This document shows positions 51,107 to 61,106 of a DNA stretch of 64,000 nucleotides, one piece after another. The translations under genes and the position numbers were made by a program. Numbering within the stretch: position 1 is the first letter of the stretch; each line of letters opens with the position of its first letter. The stretch lies in contig CANLZP010000001.1 of the NCBI GenBank assembly GCA_947495695.1, positions 951,069 through 1,015,068 of the forward strand, given 5' to 3'. The notes under the pieces were generated by a model. The model was not told the DNA's origin, made no database searches, and saw nothing but the letters and a program-made list of their open reading frames with translations. This stretch comes from an uncultured Erythrobacter sp. GTDB lineage: Bacteria; Pseudomonadota; Alphaproteobacteria; Sphingomonadales; Sphingomonadaceae.

Positions 51107-52203
51107 GCGCTTTCTCCGCACAATGATCGCAGGGCAGCAACCACCTTGTTCATATCGCCGGGCCGGCCAATGGTGATCCGCAGCGCCTGCGGCAATCCTT
51201 GTCCCGGCAGATGGCGCACCGCATATCCTGCATCGGCCAGGGCATCCAGCGCGGCGGGTGCGGTCACATCGCCTTCAAACAGGACGAGCAAAAAATTGGC
51301 CTTGCTGGGAATGGCGCGCAGGCCATGGTTACCCAATGCCTCTATTTGGCTGGTTAGAGCGGCCAGACCGGATGCGTTGAGTTCGCGTGAGCGAGCGACA
51401 AAGTCTTGGTCTGCCACAGCAGCAATGGCCGCCGCCTGTCCGCTGCCGGTGACGTTAAACGGTCCGCGAATGCGGTTGAGAATGTCGATCAGGTCGGGCG
51501 CGCCGGTGGCCCAGCCAATCCGCTCTCCGGCCAAGCCATAAATCTTGGAAAATGTCCGTGTGACCAGCACATTGTCATGGCGCAAGGCCAGCTCCATGCC
51601 GCCATCATCCTCGCCCTCGGCCAGATATTCGGCATAGGCTTGGTCGACCACCAACAGCACATCCTTGGGCAGCCCTGCATGCAGCCGCTGCACGTCATGG
51701 CGCGGCATAAATGTGCCGGTGGGATTGTTGGGATTGGCCAGAAACACAACGCGCGTTTGCGGTGTAACCGCGTTCAACAATGCATCTGCGTCGCTGGCAA
51801 AGTCAGCATCAGCTGCTTCCACCGGGGTTGCCCCGCAGCGCCTTGCGGCAATGTCGTAAACCGCAAAACTATAGCGGCTGAACAGCACTTCATCGCCTGG
51901 CCCTGCAAAGGCTTGGGCGGCAAGATTGAGCAATTCATCCGACCCTGTCCCGCACACGATGCGCTCTGGATCGATTCCATGCAGATTACCAATGGCGCGG
52001 CGCAATTCATGCGCGCCGGGATCAGGATAGGGCGCCATTTGGTTAACCGCTGATCGGGCCTGCAGTGCTGCTTCGCTGCTACCAAGCGGGTTCTCATTGG
52101 CCGACAGCTTGATCAATTCGCGCCCATCTGCTGCGCGCGACTTGCCCGGAGTATAGGCGTGAATGCCCATGATCCAGGGCTTGGCTGTTGGACGCGTTGA
52201 CAT
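51103..52203 (-). CDS. hisC: Histidinol-phosphate / aromatic aminotransferase
   Basis: The start is placed at 52203 ([20 protein letters not shown]), giving 366 residues; an in-frame ATG at 52218 is possible and neither has a strong ribosome site. Fold-type I PLP motifs are present: [61 protein letters not shown], and the PLP Lys in [19 protein letters not shown] (about residue 222). It acts in histidine synthesis and, given the coupled tyrA, probably in tyrosine/phenylalanine synthesis. It is divergent from metX. Confidence 0.93.
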   Translation of the reverse strand: MSTRPTAKPWIMGIHAYTPGKSRAADGRELIKLSANENPLGSSEAALQARSAVNQMAPYPDPGAHELRRAIGNLHGIDPERIVCGTGSDELLNLAAQAFAGPGDEVLFSRYSFAVYDIAARRCGATPVEAADADFASDADALLNAVTPQTRVVFLANPNNPTGTFMPRHDVQRLHAGLPKDVLLVVDQAYAEYLAEGEDDGGMELALRHDNVLVTRTFSKIYGLAGERIGWATGAPDLIDILNRIRGPFNVTGSGQAAAIAAVADQDFVARSRELNASGLAALTSQIEALGNHGLRAIPSKANFLLVLFEGDVTAPAALDALADAGYAVRHLPGQGLPQALRITIGRPGDMNKVVAALRSLCGESA

Positions 52204-52285
52204 AGTGGCGCGGCGCATACCGCATTCGCCGCTGAAAAACAGCACAATTGACAGCTTGGCCACTCTCGCCCAATCGATTGCGCCC

Positions 52286-53398
52286 ATGGCTCCAACATCC
52301 GCCTCGAAGAGCATTGTGCTCAGCAAACCGCTGTCGCTGGACAGTGGGCAGGTGCTGCCCAGCGCGACAATCGCCTATGAAACCTATGGCGAATTGGCCC
52401 AAGACAAGTCCAATGCCATCCTGATTTGTCATGCGCTGACCGGCGATCAATATGTCGGCTCGACCCATCCGGTGACTGGTAAGCCGGGCTGGTGGGAACG
52501 CATGGTGGGCCCGGGCAAGCCGATTGACACAAACCTTTTCCACGTGATTTGTGCCAATGTCATTGGCAGTTGCATGGGCTCTACCGGCCCGGCCAGCGCA
52601 GCCGAAGATGGCGCGCCCTATGGCATGCGTTTTCCCGTCCTGACCATTCGCGACATGGTGCGCGGATTGGTTGGATTGCTGGACGAGATGGGGATTGCAC
52701 AACTCCACAGCGTGGTCGGCGGATCGATGGGGGGCATGCAGGCGCTCAGCCTGGCGGCCAACTTCCCCGATCGTGCCGCACGCGTTCTGGCCATTGCAAG
52801 CACCGCGCGCCATTCGGCCCAGAACATCGCATTTCACGAAGTGGGTCGCCAAGCGATCATGGCCGATCCCAATTGGCGCGACGGCGATTATTATGCCGAT
52901 GATAAGACACCCGATGCAGGCTTGGCCGTGGCTCGGATGGCGGCGCATATCACCTATCTGTCCGAGGCAGGACTAACCGACAAATTCGGGCGACGGCTGC
53001 AAAACCGCGATGCCAAAAGCTTTGGCTTTGACGCAGACTTTCAGGTGGAAAGCTATCTGCGGTATCAAGGCAGCGGATTTACCCAGAGGTTCGATGCCAA
53101 TTCCTACCTCTATATCACTCGTGCAATGGATTATTTCGATCTGGCGGAAGAGCATGGCGGACGGCTGGCGGATGCCTTTGCCGGCCATGCCAACAATTCA
53201 GGTGCGCGCTTCTTTTTGGTCAGCTTTGACACCGACTGGCTCTATCCGACGGCGGAATCGCGCCATATTGTCCATGCTTTGAACGCAGCAGGAGCGGCGG
53301 TCAGCTTTGTCGAGCTGTCTGCACCCCATGGCCATGACAGCTTTTTGCTCGAAGTACCTGCGCTGGATCGCGCGGTTAGGGGGTTCCTGGATGGCTGA
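52286..53398 (+). CDS. metX: Homoserine O-acetyltransferase
   Basis: The chosen ATG at 52286 yields 370 residues, the usual MetX length; the frame stays open upstream into the hisC promoter region and no clear ribosome site marks the start. The alpha/beta-hydrolase signature is complete: [12 protein letters not shown] (oxyanion), [14 protein letters not shown], nucleophile Ser in [12 protein letters not shown] (about residue 140), Asp in FDTDWLYP and His in [11 protein letters not shown]. It activates homoserine for methionine synthesis. MetW follows with an 8-base overlap. Confidence 0.94.
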   Translation: MAPTSASKSIVLSKPLSLDSGQVLPSATIAYETYGELAQDKSNAILICHALTGDQYVGSTHPVTGKPGWWERMVGPGKPIDTNLFHVICANVIGSCMGSTGPASAAEDGAPYGMRFPVLTIRDMVRGLVGLLDEMGIAQLHSVVGGSMGGMQALSLAANFPDRAARVLAIASTARHSAQNIAFHEVGRQAIMADPNWRDGDYYADDKTPDAGLAVARMAAHITYLSEAGLTDKFGRRLQNRDAKSFGFDADFQVESYLRYQGSGFTQRFDANSYLYITRAMDYFDLAEEHGGRLADAFAGHANNSGARFFLVSFDTDWLYPTAESRHIVHALNAAGAAVSFVELSAPHGHDSFLLEVPALDRAVRGFLDG

Positions 53399-53996
53399 AG
53401 GCAAAGCTTTGCGCCCCGATTTGGCGGCAATTGCGCGCAATATCACGCCCGGAACACGGGTGCTGGATATTGGTTGCGGAGACGGCACATTGCTGTCGCA
53501 TCTGCGCGACCAGAGCCAGGTTGATGCGCGCGGGATGGAGATCCAATCCGAATTGGTCGAACGCTGCGTCACCAAAGGCCTATCGGTGGTGCAAGGCGAT
53601 GCGGACCGCGATCTGTCGGAATATCCCGACAAGGCGTTTGATTACACCGTCCTCAGCCAGACCTTGCAAACCGCCGCGCGGCCCGATCACATGCTGGATC
53701 AATTGCTGCGCGTGGGGCGCGAAGCTTTCGTCAGCTTTCCCAATTTTGCCCATTGGCGCACGCGCACTGCTCTGATGTTCGGGGGACGCATGCCCGTCAC
53801 TCGCGCACTGCCCGTTAGCTGGTTCGAGACAGACAATATCCACCACGTCACCATCGCTGACTTTCGTGAGCTGATCGCGCAAAAGGGTGTTGCGGTTGAA
53901 GGGTGCTGGTTCTTTTCCGGCGAGCGCGCCATCAGCCCCGTTGGAGCCAATTGGCGCGCCGAATTCGCCGTCTTCAAACTGAGCCGCAACCTTTAA
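53391..53996 (+). CDS. metW: Methionine biosynthesis protein MetW
   Basis: The start ATG at 53391 overlaps the metX stop (ATGGCTGA). The 201-residue protein is a class I methyltransferase fold with [15 protein letters not shown] near residue 26, then [31 protein letters not shown] and the MetW-typical [26 protein letters not shown] and [10 protein letters not shown]. MetW is required with MetX for efficient acetylation of homoserine in many proteobacteria. A long hairpin straddles its stop codon. Confidence 0.95.
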   Translation: MAEGKALRPDLAAIARNITPGTRVLDIGCGDGTLLSHLRDQSQVDARGMEIQSELVERCVTKGLSVVQGDADRDLSEYPDKAFDYTVLSQTLQTAARPDHMLDQLLRVGREAFVSFPNFAHWRTRTALMFGGRMPVTRALPVSWFETDNIHHVTIADFRELIAQKGVAVEGCWFFSGERAISPVGANWRAEFAVFKLSRNL

Positions 53997-54010
53997 CAGA
54001 TGCGGCTCAG
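53979..54010. terminator. Hairpin straddling the metW stop codon
   Basis: CTGAGCCGCA (53979-53988) and TGCGGCTCAG (54001-54010) form a perfect ten-base stem. The loop contains the TAA stop (53994-53996). It lies between convergent metW and the VOC gene. On the plus strand AAATTTCTT follows after a few bases, so it may end transcription or protect the 3' end. Confidence 0.55.
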
Positions 54011-54026
54011 CCGAAATTTCTTCGCC

Positions 54027-54419
54027 TTAACCCGGACGGTGGATGCCGCAGATCTTGTGGCCATCGGGATCGAGGAAATAGCACAAATGCATGACGCCCA
54101 TTGATCCCTCGCGTGGTCCAGGAGGGTCTTCTACCGAGGTGCCGCCAGCAGCCACGGCTGCATCATGCAAAGCAACCACTTGTTCGGGGGAATCGCACAA
54201 AAAACCGATCGTCGAACCGTTGGAGGGTTCAGCAGGCTTGCCATTGATTGGCTCGCTGACCGAGAATGTGTGGCCATTGTGAATGTAGAACAGGCGGGTT
54301 TGCCCCGTGTCGTTCACATGCGCCATCGGCTCTCTGCAGCCCAGAACGCCCAGCACCTTGTTGTAGAAGGCTTTGGTCCGTTCGATATCATTGCTGCCGA
54401 TCATGACGTGATTTAGCAT
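54027..54419 (-). CDS. VOC-family (glyoxalase-like) protein
   Basis: The start at 54419 (MLNHVMIGSNDIERTKAFYN) has AAGGAG six bases upstream. The 130-residue protein has the two beta-alpha-beta modules of the VOC fold: the metal His near residue 4, GHTFSVSEPINGKP, GFLCDSPEQVVALHDAAVAA, and the end HLCYFLDPDGHKICGIH with a terminal metal-binding region. It may be a lactoylglutathione-lyase-like or related enzyme. The gene stands alone, convergent with metW. Confidence 0.87.
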   Translation of the reverse strand: MLNHVMIGSNDIERTKAFYNKVLGVLGCREPMAHVNDTGQTRLFYIHNGHTFSVSEPINGKPAEPSNGSTIGFLCDSPEQVVALHDAAVAAGGTSVEDPPGPREGSMGVMHLCYFLDPDGHKICGIHRPG

Positions 54420-54521
54420 TGAGTTCTCCTTTGAAACGTAACTGGTGTAATAGGGCGGCATCGACCCGGCAACCACTCATGGTAGTGGCAGGTTCAGTTT
54501 TATCGCCTTAATAGAGCGAGT

Positions 54522-54941
54522 ATGATCAAACATTCGATTTTAGCGGGCTGCATGGCCCTTGGACTTGCTGCCACTGCGGCCCAGATTGCAACGCCAGTTG
54601 CTTTGGCTCAGGCCCGCGGGCAGGCCGGTACTCAGACGCCGGAATCGGACAAACCCTTGTCCCTGCAAAGTCAGACTTTGCTGCGCTGTTCTGCCGCCTT
54701 TGCAATGGTCAGCCATGGGCAATCTACCGGCAATGAAGACGCCTTGAAATGGCCGGCATTGGGTGACCGGGGCAAAGAATTTTTCGTCCGTGCGATGGCC
54801 AATTTGATGGATGATACTGGCAAATCGCGCGAGGAAATATCGCAATTGGTCTCTGCCGAGGCGCAGCGATTGTGGGACAGCCAAACCGTCAATGATGTGA
54901 TGCCGGGATGCCTGTTGATGCTGGAAACTTCAGACCTGTAA
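54522..54941 (+). CDS. Secreted hypothetical protein
   Basis: The 139-residue protein has a Sec signal peptide (MIKHSILAGCMALGLAATAA, then QIATPVALAQ). The mature part is helical with LLRCSAAFAMVSHGQSTGNE, DRGKEFFVRAMANLMDDTGK and VMPGCLLML, with two cysteines that could form a disulfide. Similar small proteins with a Cys-containing N-terminal helix and C-terminal Cys are common in sphingomonads, but no function is known. It lies 69 bases before a GST gene on the same strand. Confidence 0.72.
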   Translation: MIKHSILAGCMALGLAATAAQIATPVALAQARGQAGTQTPESDKPLSLQSQTLLRCSAAFAMVSHGQSTGNEDALKWPALGDRGKEFFVRAMANLMDDTGKSREEISQLVSAEAQRLWDSQTVNDVMPGCLLMLETSDL

Positions 54942-55010
54942 CAAAGCGGGTGCTTGAACGCTGTTGGTGGTGGATTCACTGCCTTTTATAGGGCATGAGG
55001 ATCGGCAATT

Positions 55011-55682
55011 ATGTGGCGTCTTTATCAATTCCCTCTGTGTCCGTTCAGCCGCAAGATCCGCCTGCTTATGGGCGAGAAGAACATTGCCTATGAAATGGTC
55101 CGCGAAGACCCCTGGTCTGCCAGCGATATGTTCTGGAATCTCAATCCGGCCGGCCGCACGCCTGTGCTGGTCGATGCAGAGCGCGAATTGGTGCTGTGCG
55201 ACAGCCGCGCCATTGGCGAATATTTCGAAGAGCAGTCCGACAAATCGCCGATGATCAATGGAACGGCGCAAAACCGCGCTGAAATCCGCCGTCTGGTCGC
55301 TTTGTTTGACGAGAATTTCTACACCGATGTGACCGCTCCTTTGCTACAAGAGCGGATGAAGAAACGCATTGTGCTGCGCGAACCGCCCGATTCCCGCGTT
55401 CTGCGCGAGGCGATGAAAATGGCGCATGGCCATCTCGACTATATGGATTGGTTGATCGACAATCGTCCATGGTTAGCCGGAGCCACGATGAGCATGGCCG
55501 ATCTGGCGGCGGCCGCGCAAATTTCTGTCGCGGACTACCTGGGCGGGATTGATTGGGCCGGGCATGAACAGACCCGCGGGTGGTATTCTGTTTTCAAGAG
55601 CCGTCCCAGCTTTCGCCCGCTGCTGACCGAGCGGATGGATGTAATCAGGCCTCCGGCGCATTACGCAAAACTGGACGGATAA
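55011..55682 (+). CDS. Glutathione S-transferase family protein
   Basis: This 223-residue protein has an N-terminal thioredoxin-like domain with [20 protein letters not shown] (CPFS active-site motif, Cys about residue 10), [20 protein letters not shown] with cis-Pro, and [13 protein letters not shown]. The C-terminal helical domain has [20 protein letters not shown] and [20 protein letters not shown] makes it resemble omega- or beta-like Cys GSTs that act in deglutathionylation. MsrB follows after 11 bases, so the pair may be co-transcribed in oxidative-damage repair. Confidence 0.9.
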   Translation: MWRLYQFPLCPFSRKIRLLMGEKNIAYEMVREDPWSASDMFWNLNPAGRTPVLVDAERELVLCDSRAIGEYFEEQSDKSPMINGTAQNRAEIRRLVALFDENFYTDVTAPLLQERMKKRIVLREPPDSRVLREAMKMAHGHLDYMDWLIDNRPWLAGATMSMADLAAAAQISVADYLGGIDWAGHEQTRGWYSVFKSRPSFRPLLTERMDVIRPPAHYAKLDG

Positions 55683-55693
55683 AGGAACCACCG

Positions 55694-56095
55694 ATGACCG
55701 ATCCCAAAGATATCAGCGAGACCGAATGGCGCGAAAAGCTGACCCCCGAACAATATCACGTGCTGCGTGAAGCGGGGACCGAACGCGCTTTTACCGGTGA
55801 GTATGACAAGCATTTTGACGAAGGCGAATACACCTGTGCAGGGTGCGGCACGGTGTTGTTCGAAAGCGATGCCAAATACAATTCGGGTTGCGGCTGGCCT
55901 GCCTTTACCAAACCCACCGATGGTGACGGCGTGGATGAACACCGCGACACATCGCATGGGATGATCCGGACCGAAGTGACCTGCAGCAAATGCGCGGGCC
56001 ATTTGGGTCATGTCTTCCCCGACGGCCCACCCGAAGCCGGTGGTTTGCGCTATTGCATCAATTCCGCATCGCTCGACTTCAAGCCCAAGGATTGA
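55694..56095 (+). CDS. msrB: Peptide-methionine (R)-S-oxide reductase
   Basis: The start at 55694 has AAAGGA seven bases upstream. The 133-residue protein has the MsrB layout: [20 protein letters not shown], zinc-binding CAGC and CSKC pairs, [31 protein letters not shown] and the catalytic Cys in [12 protein letters not shown] near the C-terminus. It reduces methionine-R-sulfoxide in damaged proteins using thioredoxin. There is no signal peptide, so it is cytoplasmic. Confidence 0.97.
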   Translation: MTDPKDISETEWREKLTPEQYHVLREAGTERAFTGEYDKHFDEGEYTCAGCGTVLFESDAKYNSGCGWPAFTKPTDGDGVDEHRDTSHGMIRTEVTCSKCAGHLGHVFPDGPPEAGGLRYCINSASLDFKPKD

Positions 56096-56171
56096 TCGTT
56101 CACGCCGCGTTACAACTCGGGCTTGCAGTGCGTAAAGGACGATGGTGGACGATTAAGATGAAGAACGAGCG

Positions 56172-58460
56172 GTGACTTCCAAGCGCGGCAATCAGCTGAA
56201 AAAGACCAATAAGCGTGGTAGCCGCCGCGCCGCTGCAGAACGCGCGCAATCGGGAAATGCCAAATCGGGCCGGAGCCGGTCAAAGCGTTCATCGAGATCA
56301 TCGCGTAAAGGCAGCGGAAAATCAGCCAACGGCGGCGGCATGGGCCGGTGGGTAAAGCGCGGCCTGCTATGGGGCGGCTTTGCAGCCATCATCGGAGCGC
56401 TGTTTCTGGCGGTGGCGGTCGGCTTTGCGGCGCAGTCCATTCCCAGCTTTTACCAATTGAAGGCCACCCAGAACGCGCAGACCATTTTGGTGCGCGCGCG
56501 CGATGGCACCGAAATTGTCGAGATCGGGCCAAGCTTTGGCGAATGGCTCGATTATGACGAGATTCCGCAAAACATGAAAAATGCGATGATCGCGGTCGAA
56601 GATCGGCGCTATTATTCGCATTTCGGGATTGATCCGATCCGCACCACAGGCGCGGTGATCGAAGGCTTTACCGGCAAGGACCGTATCGGCGGTACCTCCA
56701 CCATCACGCAGCAATTGGCGCGTAATGTGTTCCTCAATTCCAACCGCACCTTTGACCGCAAAGCGCGTGAGGCGGTGTTGGCGTTGGCGCTGGAATGGAA
56801 GTTCAGCAAAGAACAGATCCTCGAGCTGTATCTGAACAAGGTTTATTTCGGCGGCGGCGCTTATGGCATCGACAGCGCTAGCCGGAAATTCTTCAGCCAC
56901 CCGGCCACGACTTTGGCGGTGGACGAGGCCGCAATTATCGCTGGTCTGGTCAAGGCTCCCAGTCGTTATTCCCCAACCGCAGATGTCGATAAAGCGGTGG
57001 CGCGAGCGCGCACGGTCTTGCGGCTGATGAACGAACAAGGCTTCATCAGTGCCAGCCAGGCCTCGGTCAATGTCGATGCGGTGAAAATCAGAGAAAGCGG
57101 CAGCCAGAATTCGGTGCGCTATTTCACCGATTGGGCTTTGCCGCAGCTCGATCTGCTGCTGCCCGAGACATTTGCGCCGATCGAGGTGTGGACCACGATT
57201 GATGTGGGCATGCAAAAGGCTGCAACTGCCGCTGTGCAGGCCAATGCTCCCGAGGGTGCGCAGGGTGCCTTGGTCAGCCTCGACCGCAATGGTGCGATCT
57301 TGGCGATGGTGGGCGGCACCGACTATGTCGAAACCAATTACAACCGCGCGACCAACGCAATGCGGCAGCCTGGATCAAGCTGGAAGTTGTTCGTCTATCT
57401 TGCCGCATTGGAGGCCGGTTACACCCCCGATTCCCGCGTGGTCGATACGCCGGTGAACATCGACGGTTGGAGACCGCGCAATTCGTCTGGCCGCAACGCC
57501 GGAGAGATAAATCTGCGCACAGCCTTTGCTTATTCGATCAACACGGTCGCGGCGCAGCTGGGCAATGAAGTGGGCTTTGGCTCGGTTGCCTCGATGGCAC
57601 GCCGATTTGGGGTCACCACGCCTATCTCCACCTATCCGGCGATGGTTTTGGGCAGTTCTGAAGTGCGCCTGATCGATATGACACGCGCATTTGCTGCGGT
57701 TTCGGCCAAGGGCGTTTCGGTCGAGCCTTTTGGCATTATCAAAGTCACCACCGCTGACGGCGAAACCATTTACGAGCACGAGCGCGGACGCGCCTCGCAA
57801 TTGGTGCCCGATTATGTCGCTGCCGGTATTACCGATCTCCTGCAAACCGCGGTCAACACAGGCACCGGGCGGGCTGCGCAAATCGGTCGGCCAGTGGCGG
57901 GTAAAACGGGCACCACATCATCCAATAAGGATGGCTATTTTGTGGGCTTTTCCTCGGGCATCACCACCGGTGTGTGGATGGGCCGTGATGACAACAAGCG
58001 GGTGGCTGGATTGCAGGGAGGACGAGCGCCCGCCCAGGCCTTTGCCGCCTATATGCGCTATGCAGTGAAGGACCGTCCAATCGAAGAATTCGATACGGAA
58101 TTGAAGCTGCCCGAATGGCAATTGGAGCCGGATGAAGAATACTTTTTCGGCGATCCGGACGAGTATTATTTCATCGACGAACAGGGCAATCTGATCGAGC
58201 CGGGCTATGGCGACACAACGCGTGAATTGCCTTTCCCAATCGAGGGTGAAATTGTGCCGCAACCAGGTGCTCAACCCGGCAACCAATCCGGTGCACCTCC
58301 GACCGGTGACAGCAGCGGACAGGCCGCCAGCGATGATTTCTTAAACCGGGCGACCGGGCAGAGCAGTCCGCAATCGGGCGCGCCAGCCAATGAGGTGCCA
58401 CCGCCTCCGCCACCTCCCATGCCAAGAACCGTCGCGCCTAACAATCAGCAACGCCAATAG
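56172..58460 (+). CDS. Bifunctional penicillin-binding protein, PBP1A family
   Basis: The 762-residue protein starts at a GTG (56172). It has a very basic cytoplasmic tail (about 60 residues of Arg/Lys/Ser), one membrane helix (about residues 65-90) and a glycosyltransferase domain with AMIAVEDRRYYSHFGIDPIR and GGTSTITQQLARNVFLN. The transpeptidase domain has SxxK in PGSSWKLF (about residue 397), SxN in FAYSINTVAAQLG and KTG in AGKTGTTSSNKDGYF. The C-terminus is a Pro/Gln/Gly-rich disordered tail ending in a run of prolines. It polymerises and crosslinks peptidoglycan. A strong terminator follows. Confidence 0.95.
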   Translation: MTSKRGNQLKKTNKRGSRRAAAERAQSGNAKSGRSRSKRSSRSSRKGSGKSANGGGMGRWVKRGLLWGGFAAIIGALFLAVAVGFAAQSIPSFYQLKATQNAQTILVRARDGTEIVEIGPSFGEWLDYDEIPQNMKNAMIAVEDRRYYSHFGIDPIRTTGAVIEGFTGKDRIGGTSTITQQLARNVFLNSNRTFDRKAREAVLALALEWKFSKEQILELYLNKVYFGGGAYGIDSASRKFFSHPATTLAVDEAAIIAGLVKAPSRYSPTADVDKAVARARTVLRLMNEQGFISASQASVNVDAVKIRESGSQNSVRYFTDWALPQLDLLLPETFAPIEVWTTIDVGMQKAATAAVQANAPEGAQGALVSLDRNGAILAMVGGTDYVETNYNRATNAMRQPGSSWKLFVYLAALEAGYTPDSRVVDTPVNIDGWRPRNSSGRNAGEINLRTAFAYSINTVAAQLGNEVGFGSVASMARRFGVTTPISTYPAMVLGSSEVRLIDMTRAFAAVSAKGVSVEPFGIIKVTTADGETIYEHERGRASQLVPDYVAAGITDLLQTAVNTGTGRAAQIGRPVAGKTGTTSSNKDGYFVGFSSGITTGVWMGRDDNKRVAGLQGGRAPAQAFAAYMRYAVKDRPIEEFDTELKLPEWQLEPDEEYFFGDPDEYYFIDEQGNLIEPGYGDTTRELPFPIEGEIVPQPGAQPGNQSGAPPTGDSSGQAASDDFLNRATGQSSPQSGAPANEVPPPPPPPMPRTVAPNNQQRQ

Positions 58461-58473
58461 GTTGACGTGTAAG

Positions 58474-58515
58474 AAAAAGGGCGCCCCTACAGATCATGCA
58501 GGAGCGCCCTTTTGT
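58474..58515. terminator. Bidirectional intrinsic terminator between PBP1A and htrA genes
   Basis: AAAAGGGCGC (58475-58484) pairs with GCGCCCTTTT (58504-58513) across a 19-base loop, with a T-run on one side and an A-run on the other. It therefore suits termination in both directions for the convergent genes ending at 58460 and 58543. Confidence 0.88.
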
Positions 58516-58542
58516 TATGGCGTCTATGACACCTCAGCGCAT

Positions 58543-60078
58543 TTAGCGCATCCGCACCGCCACATATTGAGCCGGGCGTCCACGGCGCTGGATGCGCAGC
58601 AACACAGCCTCGCGGCCATCGGCTTCGGCCTGACGGATAATGTCTTCCAAATCGGCGATTGAACCGACTTCATTGTAATTGGCAGACAGGATGATGTCGC
58701 CGCGTTGCAGACCCTTGCGGCCCGCATCGGACAGCTGGTCTACCGCGCCGATAACCAACCCGACCGTGTCAGGGTCCGCGCCCAGCTGACGAATGATTTG
58801 CGGCGTTAAGGTGAGTACCTGCAGGCCGAGTTTTTCTTCAACCACGCCGTCTGATTCTTCGACCGGAGCGTCTTCCTCGGCATCAGGATCAAACATCTGT
58901 TGCTGCCGCAGCTCGGCTTCGCTGGGGCGTTTGCCTACCGTTGCGTTGACGGAAATGGTCTGTCCTTCGCGCAGCAACTCGATCGGGATGCGCGTACCAG
59001 GGGCGATATTGGCCACCAGGAAGGACAATGTCTGTTCGCTGGTCACTTCCTGACCATTGATCTTGGTCACCACATCGCCCGGCTTGATGCCTGCTTTTTC
59101 AGCCGCCCCATCGCTTTGCACCGATTGTACGAATTCGCCGCGATTGCGTTGTAGACCCAGCGAATCGGCCAGATCGTCATTCACAGGCTGGATGCTGACA
59201 CCCAGGAAACCGCGCTGGATTTCCTCGCCATCTTTTAGTTGCTGGACGATCGGAGCAGCGATCTCTGCAGGGATGGCAAAGCCGATGCCCACGCTGCCAC
59301 CAGAAGGCGAAAAGATCGCATTGTTGATGCCGATCACATTGCCTTGCATGTCGAACAGAGGACCGCCGGAATTGCCTCGGTTAATGCTGGCATCGGTTTG
59401 GATGTAGCGATCATAGGCGCCGCCCGAACCGGTGTTGCGATAGACCGCCGAAACGATCCCGCTGGTCACTGTTCCGCCCAGGCCAAAAGGATTGCCGATG
59501 GCCACGACCCAGTCGCCCGGACGAGCCTTGGTCGAATCGCCAAATTTGACGAAGGGAAATTCATTGCCCGACTGGATTTTCAGAACGGCCAAGTCAGAAG
59601 CCGCATCAGCGCCAACCAGCTCGGCTTCGTATTCGGTACCGTCGGGCATAGTGACGGTGATTTCTTCCAGTGTTGCGCGATTGTTGGGCGACACCACGTG
59701 ATTGTTGGTCACCACATAGCCATTGGCCGAGATGATAAAGCCAGAGCCCAGCGATTGGGCTTCGCGCGTCTGGGGCTGGTCTTCACCGCCGCGATTACGC
59801 CGGTTGAATAAGCCTTCAAATGGCGTGCCAGAGAAAGGATTGCGGTTTTGCACTTCGACCCGCTGGCGCGTGGCAATATTGACCACGGCTGGCTGCAATT
59901 GCTGGGTCAAATCGGCAAAGCTGGCAGGTGCGCCCGCGCTGGGCACCACTTGCTGCATGCGGGCCTCGTCATTTTGCGCAACTTGCGCGCCGGCCGGTTG
60001 ACCGGTGACCAATGAAACCGTGGCGCCGCCGACCAGCAGGGCAGTTGTCAGTCCGTAAACATATCGCACGTTATTCAC
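58543..60078 (-). CDS. Do-family periplasmic serine protease HtrA/DegP
   Basis: The protein has about 511 residues from a GTG at 60078; GTG at 60069 (MRYVYGLTTALLVGG) has better ribosome-site spacing. A signal peptide precedes the trypsin-like domain with His in YVVTNNHVV, Asp in ASDLAVLKI and Ser in NRGNSGGPLFDMQGNVIGIN. Two PDZ domains follow (FLGVSIQPVNDDLADSLGLQ and, near the C-terminus, DQLSDAGRKGLQRGDIILSA). It degrades or refolds damaged envelope proteins. It is followed on the same strand by no further gene but preceded by hflC/hflK, a common membrane quality-control neighbourhood. Confidence 0.95.
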   Translation of the reverse strand: MNNVRYVYGLTTALLVGGATVSLVTGQPAGAQVAQNDEARMQQVVPSAGAPASFADLTQQLQPAVVNIATRQRVEVQNRNPFSGTPFEGLFNRRNRGGEDQPQTREAQSLGSGFIISANGYVVTNNHVVSPNNRATLEEITVTMPDGTEYEAELVGADAASDLAVLKIQSGNEFPFVKFGDSTKARPGDWVVAIGNPFGLGGTVTSGIVSAVYRNTGSGGAYDRYIQTDASINRGNSGGPLFDMQGNVIGINNAIFSPSGGSVGIGFAIPAEIAAPIVQQLKDGEEIQRGFLGVSIQPVNDDLADSLGLQRNRGEFVQSVQSDGAAEKAGIKPGDVVTKINGQEVTSEQTLSFLVANIAPGTRIPIELLREGQTISVNATVGKRPSEAELRQQQMFDPDAEEDAPVEESDGVVEEKLGLQVLTLTPQIIRQLGADPDTVGLVIGAVDQLSDAGRKGLQRGDIILSANYNEVGSIADLEDIIRQAEADGREAVLLRIQRRGRPAQYVAVRMR

Positions 60079-60258
60079 GTCCTCTCGTTCCTTTTCATCT
60101 CCAGACCGGCCAACTCAGCGCCGGTCTGATAGGTTTGGTTTTGCCCGTTCACTCAAGGCCCCGTCCATTGAGGGCATCGGCACTTAACGGCGATTGAACG
60201 ACAAATGTAATCGGCAGCGTCAGATGGGCCGTTGGTCGATCAGACAACCGTGGAGGGC

Positions 60259-61104
60259 TCAACGCCCCCCGCGGAACTGCCGCAGATATTCATTGTCAGG
60301 CGACAAGATTATGCTGCTTTCGCCTCTGGGGGTTTCGCCCGGCTGGGCCGCTCCAAAGGTTTTGTCATAACTCTGCATCGCCCGATAGAAATCGTAAAAC
60401 GCAGCATCTTTGCCATAGGCTTCGGCATAGGTACGTGCAGCGGTTGCGTCAGCCTCGGCCCGGATCACAACCGCATCGCGTGAACCCTGGGCACGAATGG
60501 TGCGGGCTTCGCGTGCACGATCCGATTCCATCCGGCGGAAGGCCGATTGCAACGGAGCATCGGGCAAGTCGGTGCGCTTGATCTGCACATCCACCACCTC
60601 GGCACCATATTGCTTTGCCTGACGGTCCAGATTGGCCCGAACATTGGCCAAAGCAGAGCCGCGTTCGGCGGTCAGCATGGCCTGGAAGGTCCGGCGACCC
60701 AATTCCTGCCTCAACGCCGAGTTCAAGATCGGCTCTAGCGCGGTGCGCACGCCATCGGTTGTGCCAGCACGTTCGACCATGCGGACAGGGTCGGTGATAC
60801 GGAACCGGGCATAGGCATTGACCAACAGGCGCTGCTGATCATTCGACAGCACTTCTTCATCGTTCATTTCCAGATCGAGCAGACGTTTCTCCACCCGACG
60901 GACCGAATCGATGAATGGGACGCGCAGGTATAGTCCTGGCCCGGTATCGCCTTCTGGTGTGTTGACTGTGCCGATTGGATTACCCGTACGGATGATAACC
61001 ACTTGCTCTTCTTCCGGCACCACATAGGCGCTGAGGAAAAATCCGAGGATTGCGACCATGCCTAGAATTACGGCGGTGCGATATTTGTTAAAGATATTTT
61101 CCAT
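60259..61104 (-). CDS. hflC: HflC, SPFH-domain modulator of FtsH
   Basis: ATG at 61104 is preferred to the TTG at 61110 because the G-rich site is then nine bases away. The 281-residue protein has one N-terminal membrane helix (VILGMVAILGFFLSAYVVPE) and the SPFH/band-7 domain with EEQVVIIRTGNPIG, LYLRVPFIDSVRRVEKRLLD, AYARFRITDP and LGRRTFQAMLTAERGSALAN. A coiled-coil with RMESDRAREARTIRAQG follows. With HflK it forms the cage around the FtsH protease. It starts 2 bases after the hflK stop. Confidence 0.95.
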   Translation of the reverse strand: MENIFNKYRTAVILGMVAILGFFLSAYVVPEEEQVVIIRTGNPIGTVNTPEGDTGPGLYLRVPFIDSVRRVEKRLLDLEMNDEEVLSNDQQRLLVNAYARFRITDPVRMVERAGTTDGVRTALEPILNSALRQELGRRTFQAMLTAERGSALANVRANLDRQAKQYGAEVVDVQIKRTDLPDAPLQSAFRRMESDRAREARTIRAQGSRDAVVIRAEADATAARTYAEAYGKDAAFYDFYRAMQSYDKTFGAAQPGETPRGESSIILSPDNEYLRQFRGGR

Positions 61105-61106
61105 GA

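Noticed and set aside
52204..52285. Possible SAM-II riboswitch before metX.
   Set aside because: SAM-II elements often precede met genes in alphaproteobacteria, but this 82-base gap shows no H-type pseudoknot pattern or its conserved bases.
58474..58515. REP-type palindrome interpretation of the hairpin after the PBP1A gene.
   Set aside because: A- and T-runs on both sides and the convergent gene ends make a bidirectional terminator the simpler reading.
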